A DNA stretch of 64,000 nt. It comes from CAYWVR01 sp964461715. Lineage in GTDB: Bacteria; Planctomycetota; Phycisphaerae; FEN-1346. Positions 15,903 to 23,681 of this stretch are shown one piece after another. Made by a program: the position numbers and the translations under genes. The stretch is from positions 16,030 through 80,029 of the forward strand of contig CAYWVR010000015.1 of assembly GCA_964461715.1 (NCBI GenBank), written 5' to 3'. Positions within the stretch are counted from its first letter, which is position 1. Each line of letters starts with the position of its first letter. The notes under the pieces are model-generated. The model worked only from the letters and a program-made list of their open reading frames with translations, ran no database searches and had not been told where the DNA came from.

Positions 15903-17058
15903 GCTCCAGACGCACCATCTCGGCATCATCATGAACGGCGTCACCGGGCGCATGGGCACGAATCAGCATCTCATCCGCTCCATCTGCGCCATCATCGAGC
16001 AGGGGGGCGTGAAGATTGCGCCGGACGAGGTCATCCTGCCCGCGCCCCTCTTGGTGGGTCGGAACCCGGCGAAGCTCGAAACCTTGGCGCAGCTCACGGG
16101 CATCCAGGACTGGACCACGGACCTCGGCGAGGCCCTCGACGACGAGGCGTACTCGATCTACTTCGACGCCCTGACGACTTCGCTTCGACCCGAGAACGTC
16201 AAGCGGGCCCTCGCCGCCGGCAAGCACGTCTACTGCGAGAAGCCGACGGCCCTGACGGCCGACGAGGCCTACGAGCTCTATCGCCTCGCGAAGGAGGCCG
16301 GCGTCAGGCATGGCGTCGTCCAGGACAAGCTCTGGCTGCCCGGTCTCGTGAAGCTGCGGCGGCTCGTCGAGACGGGGTTCTTCGGGCGGATTCTGGCAAT
16401 TCGCGGCGAGTTCGGGTACTGGGTCTTCACGGGCGAGCACGTGCCCGCCCAGCGGCCGAGCTGGAACTATCGGAAGCAGGAGGGCGGGTCTCTCATCACC
16501 GACATGTTCTGCCACTGGCGCTATGTCCTCGACAACCTCTTCGGCGAGGTCCGAAGCGTCTGCGCACGCGGTGCCCGCCACATCCCAAAACGCTGGGACG
16601 AGCGCGGCCGGCCCTACGACGCCGACGCCGACGATGCCGCCTACGCGCTGTTTGAGCTCGAAGGCGACGTCCTCGCCCAGTTCAACTCGTCCTGGTGCAC
16701 GCGTGTGCGGCGGGATGACCTCTTGACGATCCACGTTGACGGGACCGAGGGATCGGCCGTCGCGGGCCTCCGGGAGTGTTGGGTCCAGCCCGCCGCCGCC
16801 ACCCCGCGCCCCATCTGGAATCCGGATGTCGACCAGCCCATCGATTTCCGCGACGGCTGGCAGACCGTGCCCGACCAGGCCGGCGACCCGGGCAACGCCT
16901 TCAAGGTCCAGTGGGAACGGTTCCTGAAGCACCTCGTCAAGGACGAGCCGTTCCCCTGGGACCTCCGCGAGGGCGCCAAGGGCGTCCAGCTCGCCGAGGC
17001 CGCCTTTGAATCGTGGGAGAAGCGGCGGTGGGTGGATCTGACGCCGCTTGAGGCGTAG
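15895..17058 (+). CDS. Gfo/Idh/MocA family NAD(P)-dependent oxidoreductase
   Basis: 387 residues. The N-terminal Rossmann region has the variant GIIMNGVTGRMGTNQHL, and the diagnostic AGKHVYCEKPTAL gives the catalytic EKP motif near residue 114. The C-terminal alpha/beta domain follows. Family members oxidise or epimerise sugars and inositols. The dinucleotide loop is NGVTGRMG rather than the simple GxGxxG, so a modified cofactor loop is likely. Co-transcription with a GH88-like enzyme and a cupin points to uronate or sugar processing (inference). Confidence 0.87.
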   Translation: MAELQTHHLGIIMNGVTGRMGTNQHLIRSICAIIEQGGVKIAPDEVILPAPLLVGRNPAKLETLAQLTGIQDWTTDLGEALDDEAYSIYFDALTTSLRPENVKRALAAGKHVYCEKPTALTADEAYELYRLAKEAGVRHGVVQDKLWLPGLVKLRRLVETGFFGRILAIRGEFGYWVFTGEHVPAQRPSWNYRKQEGGSLITDMFCHWRYVLDNLFGEVRSVCARGARHIPKRWDERGRPYDADADDAAYALFELEGDVLAQFNSSWCTRVRRDDLLTIHVDGTEGSAVAGLRECWVQPAAATPRPIWNPDVDQPIDFRDGWQTVPDQAGDPGNAFKVQWERFLKHLVKDEPFPWDLREGAKGVQLAEAAFESWEKRRWVDLTPLEA

Positions 17059-17177
17059 CCGCCCGTGGCCTTGGCCATGGGGGGGGATCGCCAGCGGACG
17101 GAGAAGTCGGGCACGAGCCTCGTGGCGGAACTCGACCCGTCGGCTACGGTTCAAGGCCAGGGAACGAGGACCCCGAC

Positions 17178-18077
17178 GTGACCGATCCCATCACCCGCCG
17201 CGCGTTTCTGAAGGGCAGCGCCGTCGCGGCTGCGGCGACCGCCGTCACGGGCTTGCCCCGCGGCACGCGGGCCACGGCGGCCCCGAAGGCCATGCCCACG
17301 ATCCACCTCGGGGACCTCGAAGTCTCGCGCCTGCTGCTCGGCTCCTACCCGTTCACCGGCCGGGGCCACCCGCGGTTTCTCGCCTGCCGAGCCATGTACG
17401 ACTATTACAAGGACGAGGGCCGCCTCTTCGCTACGCTCGACGCCGCGGCCAAGGCGGGCATCACGGCGGTCGTCGCGCGGCCGGGCGGGGCGGTGCCCTG
17501 GCTAGAGATCTGGCCCCGCTATCGCGACGCGGGCGGGAAGCTTCGGCACTGGGTCGCCGAGTGCATTAACAAAGGCGACCAGGGCCGCGTCCTGCTCCGG
17601 GCCGCCCGGGCCGGGGCCGACGCCTGCTATATCCAGTCCGGGCGGGTTGACCCGTACGTCCTCGCCCGCGACTTCCACACCCTCCGCCACTGGCTGGAGA
17701 CGGCCCGCGAGGCGGGTGTCCCGCTCGGGCTCGCGACGCACCGGGCCGACACGCTTCTGGAGTGCGAGCGGAATCATCTGCCCGTCGACTTCTACTTCCA
17801 GTCGCTCTACGACTGGACGCCGTTCCCGCCGGACGACCCCGCCGCCGCCTTCCGGCCCGCCGACCGCGAGAAGGCTCTCGCCGCCGTCCGGAAGGTCGCC
17901 AAGCCCGTCGTCGTCTTCAAGGTACTCGCCGCGGGCTACCACGAGCCGCGCCCGGCTTTCGAGCACACGCTCGCCCGCCTCGCCCCGAAGGACGGCCTGT
18001 GCGTGGGCGTCTTCACGAAGGACGACCCTGATCAGCCCGCCGAGAACGCGGCCCTGGTGCGCCAGCTGAGCCGGTAG
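17178..18077 (+). CDS. Tat-exported TIM-barrel protein, aldo/keto reductase-like
   Basis: 299 residues. The N-terminus has an exact Tat motif TRRAFLKG followed by an Ala-rich hydrophobic stretch ending near residue 35. The mature part reads like a TIM barrel (HLGDLEVSRLLLGSYPFTG at the start resembles aldo/keto reductases), but the usual catalytic Asp-Tyr-Lys-His set is not evident. It may be a non-reductase relative common in planctomycetes. The start is GTG 17178 with GAGGA before it. It is the last gene of the GH88 operon, 119 bases after the dehydrogenase. Confidence 0.7.
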   Translation: MTDPITRRAFLKGSAVAAAATAVTGLPRGTRATAAPKAMPTIHLGDLEVSRLLLGSYPFTGRGHPRFLACRAMYDYYKDEGRLFATLDAAAKAGITAVVARPGGAVPWLEIWPRYRDAGGKLRHWVAECINKGDQGRVLLRAARAGADACYIQSGRVDPYVLARDFHTLRHWLETAREAGVPLGLATHRADTLLECERNHLPVDFYFQSLYDWTPFPPDDPAAAFRPADREKALAAVRKVAKPVVVFKVLAAGYHEPRPAFEHTLARLAPKDGLCVGVFTKDDPDQPAENAALVRQLSR

Positions 18078-18103
18078 GGAAGGGCGAGGGACGGGAGACG
18101 GGC

Positions 18104-18172
18104 GGCACGGGCAGCTTGCCTGCCCGTGCACGGGTCCAAGGCGCGAACACCGGCAGGAAAGCTGCCCGTGCC
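18104..18172. terminator. Bidirectional hairpin between converging genes
   Basis: Perfect 14-bp arms (18104-18117 GGCACGGGCAGCTT; 18159-18172) extend inward through GCCTGCC/GGCAGG and enclose the palindrome CCCGTGCACGGG. It lies between the stops at 18077 (+) and 18197 (-). It may also be a dispersed repeat: a related hairpin lies at 47494-47512. Confidence 0.5.
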
Positions 18173-18196
18173 ACCATCCTCGGCCATAGTGCCCCG

Positions 18197-20452
18197 CTAA
18201 TCCCGCCGCGGCAGGAAGCGCCCCGCGATCGGCCCCGAGACGGGCTCCGAGCCGCATCGGCCCTTGAACGAGCCGGTGACGCGGGCGTGGCTGACGTCGG
18301 CCTCGATCTCGTAGGCGCAGGCGACGTGGGTCTGCGTCTCGTCGGTGTACGTCAGGCGGAGCGGTCCGCGCACCGTTCGGCCCTCGACCGCCAGCTTCGA
18401 CGGGTTGAGCCGCCCGGGGCGACCGTCCAGCAGGATCGTCGCCGGTCGGAATGCGCCCTCCGCGCGGACGAGCGGCACGCGCGTGACGGGCTCGGCACGG
18501 ACGGCCCCCTTCATCTCGATCACCAGGACAAAGTTCTCCATGTCACGAACGCTGCGCGCGGCCGGGCCGACCTCGCCGACGAAGCGACCCGTCTGGACAA
18601 GCGTGTCCTCGATGAACGTGCGGAACGTCCCGCCCGCGGCGGTCCCGATGACGTATCCCTCCAGCTCGAACCGGTGCGGGCCCCAGCTCGTGTTGTGGCC
18701 TTTGGTGCTTGTGACGAGGGTCCGGACGTCGGCGGCGAAGCGGGGCAGGTCGAGCCGCACGTCGGCCGATTCGAGCATCCCGTTCCAGCCGATGGACATG
18801 CGGTTCGGGATTCGCTGGTCGAACTCCGTGAACCGCCCGTCGCGCGTGCGGCCCTGGTCGAGGACGAAGCTGATGTACGCGCGATGGTGATAGCTGCCAT
18901 CGTAGATGCCGACGAGCGCGTCCTCCAGCAGGAGATGCAGCCACGCCGGCTCCGGCGCGCCGCGGGTCTGAACGACGCCGCGCACCTTGCCCTCGCGCCG
19001 CCCCGCGCGGTACGTGCCCGCGACTTCGCCGCCCTCGATCCGCGCGTCGATCTCGGCGGCCCAGGGCGTCGGCGTCGCGACGACCCACGGGTCCGGGCTG
19101 AGCGTGACGTCGATCCGCCCGGCCAGGCGCCGGCCTTCGAGCTCGAGCGCCGAGGCGTCGACCGCGTGCGAGGACTTCGAGTAGTCTAGGGCCGTCGCGA
19201 AGGCGGCCTGCCACATCCCGCCGCGATGGTCGAGCCACACGGTCATCTCGGCGCCGCCGCCCATGGCATCGACGAGAACCAGGGCGTACGTGGCGTCTTC
19301 GGCCTCGGGCGGGGCCGACGCGCCGGCGGCGACCCGGCCGGCGGCGACGCGCGCGGCGAGGGCGGCTTCGACCGCTTCCTTCTTCCTGGTGACGACATGG
19401 GCGGTGATTCGCTCCGAAGCCTGCCGCGCGTCGGGTGTCCGAATCCGGGCGAGCGCGCCTTGCCAGAGGGCCACGTCCTCGTCCGGCGGCAACGCGTCGG
19501 CCTCGATGATTGCGGCATTGAGAAGCGCGACGACTTCCTCGCCGCCGATGTGCCCAAGGGCCTCGGCCGCCGCGCGGCGAACGGAGATCGGCGCCTCGGA
19601 CCACGCGTGCGGGTCTTTGTACACGTCGCCGGGCTCGCGATGGTCCCGGGCGGCCGCGAGGATCGCCGGGGCCGCTTCCTCGCCCAAGGCCGCCAGCGCA
19701 CGGACCGCGGTGGCGTGCACCTGTCGCGCGGCGTCGGCGTCGTCCGTCGCGCCCACCAGGGCCAGCAGGGCGGGCACGGCGCGCGCCGTGCCGTCCGCCG
19801 CGAGGACCTCGGCCACGGCCACGTGGACTTTCTCGTTGCGGGTGCGCCGCGCGGCCCGGAGGAGGGCATCGAAGGCGGGCGGCCCGGCTTCGATGAGCGC
19901 CGCCCGGGCAGTGTTTCGGACCTCGGCGTGCGGGTTGGCGAGCGCTTTCGCGAGCCCCGCCCGGGCTGCGTCCCCGCGCACGGCCGCGAGGGCTCGGACG
20001 GCGGCGACGCGGACGGCGGGGTCGGCGTCCTCGACGCGCTCGGCCAGCGTCCGCACGGCCGTCGGGTCGCCGAGGCGGGCGAGGGCGTCGGCCAAGGCCC
20101 GGCGGACGGCGGGGTCCGGCTCCTTCTCCATCCGGATTCGAAGGTCCATGACGAGGGAGGCGTCGCCGATCTGCCCCAGGGCCCACGCGCAGGCGGCTCG
20201 CACCTCGGGGTCCGGGTCTTTGAGGAACGGGGCGAGGTAGGGGACGGCGGCGGCGTCGCGGGCCTCGCCGAGACGACGCGCCGTCTCGGCCCGCCCGTCC
20301 TCGCGGAGCATGCGACGGCCGAAGCCGCTCGGGGCGGCGGGGCGGTCCGGTCGTCGCGGGGCGAAGGGAATCCCGACGATGAGGAAGAGCATGCCGAGTG
20401 CGAGCGGCACGCCGATGAAGACGACCATGAGCTTGCCGAGCCACTTCTCCAT
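18197..20452 (-). CDS. Membrane-anchored HEAT-repeat protein with beta-rich C-terminal domain
   Basis: 751 residues. One N-terminal membrane helix (about 7-30, MVVFIGVPLALGMLFLIVG) is followed by HEAT/PBS-lyase-type repeats (about 55-350) with recurring DPDPEVRAACAWALGQIGD-like units. The second half (about 385-751) has no repeats, is strand-rich and looks like a carbohydrate- or lipid-handling domain I cannot name. HEAT arrays are protein-binding scaffolds. The gene lies 72 bases behind the SGNH hydrolase on the same strand and could be the last member of the iolB-GH105-SGNH group. Confidence 0.75.
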   Translation of the reverse strand: MEKWLGKLMVVFIGVPLALGMLFLIVGIPFAPRRPDRPAAPSGFGRRMLREDGRAETARRLGEARDAAAVPYLAPFLKDPDPEVRAACAWALGQIGDASLVMDLRIRMEKEPDPAVRRALADALARLGDPTAVRTLAERVEDADPAVRVAAVRALAAVRGDAARAGLAKALANPHAEVRNTARAALIEAGPPAFDALLRAARRTRNEKVHVAVAEVLAADGTARAVPALLALVGATDDADAARQVHATAVRALAALGEEAAPAILAAARDHREPGDVYKDPHAWSEAPISVRRAAAEALGHIGGEEVVALLNAAIIEADALPPDEDVALWQGALARIRTPDARQASERITAHVVTRKKEAVEAALAARVAAGRVAAGASAPPEAEDATYALVLVDAMGGGAEMTVWLDHRGGMWQAAFATALDYSKSSHAVDASALELEGRRLAGRIDVTLSPDPWVVATPTPWAAEIDARIEGGEVAGTYRAGRREGKVRGVVQTRGAPEPAWLHLLLEDALVGIYDGSYHHRAYISFVLDQGRTRDGRFTEFDQRIPNRMSIGWNGMLESADVRLDLPRFAADVRTLVTSTKGHNTSWGPHRFELEGYVIGTAAGGTFRTFIEDTLVQTGRFVGEVGPAARSVRDMENFVLVIEMKGAVRAEPVTRVPLVRAEGAFRPATILLDGRPGRLNPSKLAVEGRTVRGPLRLTYTDETQTHVACAYEIEADVSHARVTGSFKGRCGSEPVSGPIAGRFLPRRD

Positions 20453-20524
20453 CGAGGCTCCATGAGGGGACCGTCGGCTCTCCCCGGGCTTGAACCCGCC
20501 AGGGCGGTGGCGGTATCGGCTGGG

Positions 20525-21553
20525 CTAGAGAAGGGGCCGGAGGATGGGCTCGAGAACGTCGGCCATGCGTGCGAAACCCAGGTCCGACGGGTGCGAGGCG
20601 TCGACCGTGCCGTCGCCGTCGTTGCCCAGAAGGTCCGCGCCTTCGACGTAATAGAGGTCCTGGATGCCGTGCGCTTCGAGGTTCTCGAAGGCGGTCCGGA
20701 GGGCGGCGCGGCGCTGGTCGTGCTGACGGCGCAGCTCGGCGTTGGTCCAAGCCGCGGCCCACGTCCGATCCTCCACGAGCACGATGGGCACATCCGGCTG
20801 CGCCTCGCGAAGCGTCAGCACGGCCGGCTCGGCCCGTTCGGCCACCTCCTCGGTGCCCATGTTCGGGAGGCAATCGACGACGAAGACGCGGGCGTGAATC
20901 TCGCCCAGGAGCTCGACGATCGGCGGGTCCATGCGTCCCTCGCCCGCCAGGCCGAGGTTCACCACCGGCACGTCGAGGCGGCGGCCGAGGATCGCCGGGT
21001 GGTTCATGCCCGGCCGCGTCGCCGAGAGCCCATGCACGATGCTCGTCCCGTAGAAGACGACCGGCCGGTCGGGGCGCGGCGGGACGGGCTCGAAGAGGCT
21101 TCCGCGCGGCACACCGACGGCGAGTTCCGTGCATCGCTCGTGGATAGGCAGGTAGAGCCGCCACCGGCGCCGCTCAGCGTCGAAGCGGTTGCGGCCGAGC
21201 TCGTCGAGGGCGACGGGGCGTATGAAGGGCAGCCCGATCCCTGCCCATCGCCAGCGTCTCTCGGCGTCGCGGCCATAGAGGTCGAGCCCGGCTCGCAGGA
21301 GGCCCGTCTGGCTGTAGACCGCCTGGGCCTCGTCGGGCAGTCGCCAGCGGGCCCAGAGGCGCGGGGCGTCCGTCTCGAAATGGACGCAGAGCCCCGCTCC
21401 CTGGCATCCGCACTCCCAGAGCCGCTCGCGGACGCGGTCCTTGACGCGAAGGGGCAGGCGGCCGAAGGGCCCTTCGGTGTCGGGCCAGGGTTGGCCCTCG
21501 CAGCCGATCTCGACGGCATCGTGCCAGACGAGGTCCGGGGCCTTGTCGCTCAT
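20525..21553 (-). CDS. SGNH/GDSL-family hydrolase
   Basis: 342 residues. An N-terminal beta-rich domain (about 1-150) precedes an SGNH domain with GTSIVHG (nucleophile Ser near 169), NLGLAGEG (Gly block), VVDCLPNMG (Asn block) and DASHPSDLG (Asp-His). Such two-domain esterases often deacetylate polysaccharides. No signal peptide is visible, so action would be on imported sugars. GGAG precedes the ATG. It lies 15 bases after the GH105 gene. Confidence 0.87.
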   Translation of the reverse strand: MSDKAPDLVWHDAVEIGCEGQPWPDTEGPFGRLPLRVKDRVRERLWECGCQGAGLCVHFETDAPRLWARWRLPDEAQAVYSQTGLLRAGLDLYGRDAERRWRWAGIGLPFIRPVALDELGRNRFDAERRRWRLYLPIHERCTELAVGVPRGSLFEPVPPRPDRPVVFYGTSIVHGLSATRPGMNHPAILGRRLDVPVVNLGLAGEGRMDPPIVELLGEIHARVFVVDCLPNMGTEEVAERAEPAVLTLREAQPDVPIVLVEDRTWAAAWTNAELRRQHDQRRAALRTAFENLEAHGIQDLYYVEGADLLGNDGDGTVDASHPSDLGFARMADVLEPILRPLL

Positions 21554-21568
21554 AAGAGGATCTCCATT

Positions 21569-22747
21569 TTACGGGGAGAGCTTCGCCACTTCGAGGCCCG
21601 CGAGGATAAACGCCCCGGTCCCGTACTCCTTTTCGGTGTCGCGCGCCCGCTGGTCGGTGTACGGGCCGGGAGACGGCTCGTAGTGCGGCGGCTGGACGTG
21701 AAGGAGGCGGCCCTTCTCGTTCAGGCTGGAGGCGAGCGCCGCCCAGGCCCGCTCGACGACGGGCCCGTACGTCTCACGGTTCAAGAGCCCCCGGTTCACG
21801 CCCCACGCCAGGGCGTAGCAGAAGAGCCCTGTGCCGCTCGTCTCCGGGTGCGGAAAGGCGTTGGGGCGCCGCAGGTCCGTGCGCCAGAACCCGTCGGGCG
21901 ATCGGCGCTGGACGAGGGCGGCGGCCATGTCTCGGAGCATCCGCTCGTAGCGCGGCCGGGCGGGGTCGTCGGCGGGGAGATACTGAAGCACCCGCACGAG
22001 GCCCCCCATCACCCACCCGTTGCCGCGCGCCCAGAAAATCTTCTTCCCCTCGCGATGTTCAAGGTCGGCGAAGGAGCCGTCGCGGAACCAGAGGTGCTCG
22101 TCGGTGTCGTAGAGGTGGGCGGCGGTGTCCCACCAGGCGCGGTGGAGGTAGGCGGCGTACTTCTGTTCACCGGTGACCGCCGCGAGGCGCGCGAGGACCG
22201 GCGGGGCCATAAAGAGGGCGTCGCACCAGTGCCAGCCGGTCCCGTCCCATCCGAGGCGGGAGTTCCGCCACTTCGGGTCGCGCTTGCGGCGCGGCTTGCG
22301 CACCGGCCGGCCGGGGCGCGGATAGGGCAGGGCGAGCATGGCGTCGACGTCGCGGCGAAGGGGGACGAGGCGGCCGGCGTCGCCCGTCGCCTCGTAGAGC
22401 TCGAGGTAGACCTGGCCGCAGAGCTGGTCGTTGGCGTCGCAGGCGAGGCGTCCGCGGTCCCAGTCCTGCCGCTCGGCCCATTCGGTGGCCCAGTCGCGGT
22501 AGACCTCCTCGCCCGTCTCGGCCCACGCCGTCGCCACCGCCGCGAACAGCGTGGCCGTTTCCCAGGAGTTCGGCCGCTGCATCGAGCGCGGCACCTGGTA
22601 GGCGGCGGCGCGTCGGACGAGGGCGAGGACGTCCTCGCGCGGCAGTTGGGGCGCATCGCGCCGCGCCCTTTCGCCGCACCCGATGGCCAGGCCCGCGACA
22701 ACGAGGCCGAGGAGCCCCCCGGCGCGCCGCCTCGCTACACCTCCCAT
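21569..22747 (-). CDS. Glycoside hydrolase GH105 (unsaturated rhamnogalacturonyl/glucuronyl hydrolase)
   Basis: 392 residues. A hydrophobic N-terminus ending GLAIGC suggests a lipoprotein, although the lipobox is not perfect. The GH105/YteR hallmark WARGNGWV lies near residue 244, with GWHWCDALFMAPP and TDLRRPNAFPHPETSGTG nearby. It should remove unsaturated uronates from oligosaccharides cut by lyases. The ATG at 22747 overlaps the iolB stop by 13 bases, so the two are coupled; a much longer in-frame start at 23806 would run through iolB and is rejected. Confidence 0.85.
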   Translation of the reverse strand: MGGVARRRAGGLLGLVVAGLAIGCGERARRDAPQLPREDVLALVRRAAAYQVPRSMQRPNSWETATLFAAVATAWAETGEEVYRDWATEWAERQDWDRGRLACDANDQLCGQVYLELYEATGDAGRLVPLRRDVDAMLALPYPRPGRPVRKPRRKRDPKWRNSRLGWDGTGWHWCDALFMAPPVLARLAAVTGEQKYAAYLHRAWWDTAAHLYDTDEHLWFRDGSFADLEHREGKKIFWARGNGWVMGGLVRVLQYLPADDPARPRYERMLRDMAAALVQRRSPDGFWRTDLRRPNAFPHPETSGTGLFCYALAWGVNRGLLNRETYGPVVERAWAALASSLNEKGRLLHVQPPHYEPSPGPYTDQRARDTEKEYGTGAFILAGLEVAKLSP

Positions 22748-23577
22748 TGCGTCTCCTGCAGCAGCGTCTCGGCGCCCTTGAGCCAGTGGTGGGCGGGGTC
22801 GTCGAACGGGGCCATGTCGCGTCCCTCGCCGGCCATCAGCCACAGGTAGTACACCTGGTACCCCGGGGCTGCCGCCACCGGATGGTAGCCGCGCGGGAGG
22901 ATGACCGTGTCGCCGTGCTCGACGGCGTAGCACTCGTCGAGGGACCGGTCGTCGGTGTAGAGCCGCTGGATGCCGAAGCCCTGCTGCGGCAGGACCTGGA
23001 AGTAGTAGACCTCTTCGAGGTTGACTTCGACGGGCGGGCGGTCCTTGTCGTGGCGGTGGGGCGGGTAGCTGGACCAGCAGCCCGTCCGGTTGAACGTCTC
23101 GCCCACCAGCAGATGGGCCCCGGCCAAACGCTTGTCGAGGATGTCGTGGACCTCCCGCTGCCAGTTGTGGACGCCCACCGTCTTCGGGTTGACCATGTCG
23201 GGCGTGATGACGGTGGGGACGGCGCCGTCGTCGGCCTTCGCCTGGCAGACGGCCAGACGCGTGGCCGGGGCCGACGCCGCCACCTTGCCCTTGAACCCGG
23301 GCGGCAGGTAGAGGGCCGAGGCGAGGCCGTCGAAGACGTGCTTGCGGGAGCCGAGGGGGCCCGCGGTCAGCTCGCGCCGCCCGTCGTAGGCCTGGACCGA
23401 TCCGGACAGCACAACGACGCACCATTCGCTCCCGCCGGTCTCGACCTTCCAGCTCTTGCCGGCGTCGAGGTTGACGAGGCCGAAGCCGAGGTACGCGAGG
23501 CCGCCGTCGCCGGGCCGGACGAGCCGGGTGAAGCCGGCCTTGGGCTTTGTGGGGGCCTTGATGAGGAGGTCGGACAC
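22735..23577 (-). CDS. iolB: 5-deoxy-glucuronate isomerase-like protein (IolB/KduI family)
   Basis: 280 residues with two cupin folds. The C-terminal half is the typical IolB block: YPPHRHDKD, EVNLEEVYYF, QGFGIQRLYTDD, DECYAVEHGDTV and GYHPVAAAPGY. The HRHD and the Glu of LEEVYY are metal ligands. IolB acts in inositol catabolism, but here the neighbours are uronyl hydrolases, so a role on uronates as in KduI is possible. Start is GTG 23577 with AAAGGAG before it. It opens an operon with GH105, the SGNH hydrolase and perhaps the HEAT protein. Confidence 0.87.
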   Translation of the reverse strand: MSDLLIKAPTKPKAGFTRLVRPGDGGLAYLGFGLVNLDAGKSWKVETGGSEWCVVVLSGSVQAYDGRRELTAGPLGSRKHVFDGLASALYLPPGFKGKVAASAPATRLAVCQAKADDGAVPTVITPDMVNPKTVGVHNWQREVHDILDKRLAGAHLLVGETFNRTGCWSSYPPHRHDKDRPPVEVNLEEVYYFQVLPQQGFGIQRLYTDDRSLDECYAVEHGDTVILPRGYHPVAAAPGYQVYYLWLMAGEGRDMAPFDDPAHHWLKGAETLLQETQWEV

Positions 23578-23599
23578 GGCGGTCTCCTTTGCTTTGCGC

Positions 23600-23627
23600 T
23601 TGAACGGTGTGCGGGCCCCGGTATTCT
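23600..23627 (+). promoter_or_regulatory. Sigma-70-like promoter for the GH2 gene
   Basis: TTGAAC (23600-23605), a 16-base spacer and TATTCT (23622-23627), about 55 bases before the ATG at 23682. Confidence 0.5.
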
Positions 23628-23681
23628 AAGCCCCCCGCGAGCCAATGCAAGCGCGCGCTTCGGTGACAAGGGCGGTGCCCC

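Noticed and set aside
20461..20524. A tRNA-like segment (GGCTTGAACCC) between the HEAT and SGNH genes
   Set aside because: No acceptor stem, anticodon arm or D-loop can be formed.
19226..22849. A 1207-codon plus-strand open frame opposite the HEAT, SGNH and GH105 genes
   Set aside because: It is antisense to three well-supported genes and has the composition expected from GC-rich codon bias; no domain is visible.
22735..23577. Calling this gene kduI
   Set aside because: The HRHD, LEEVYYF and QGFGIQRLYTDD blocks fit IolB better than KduI.
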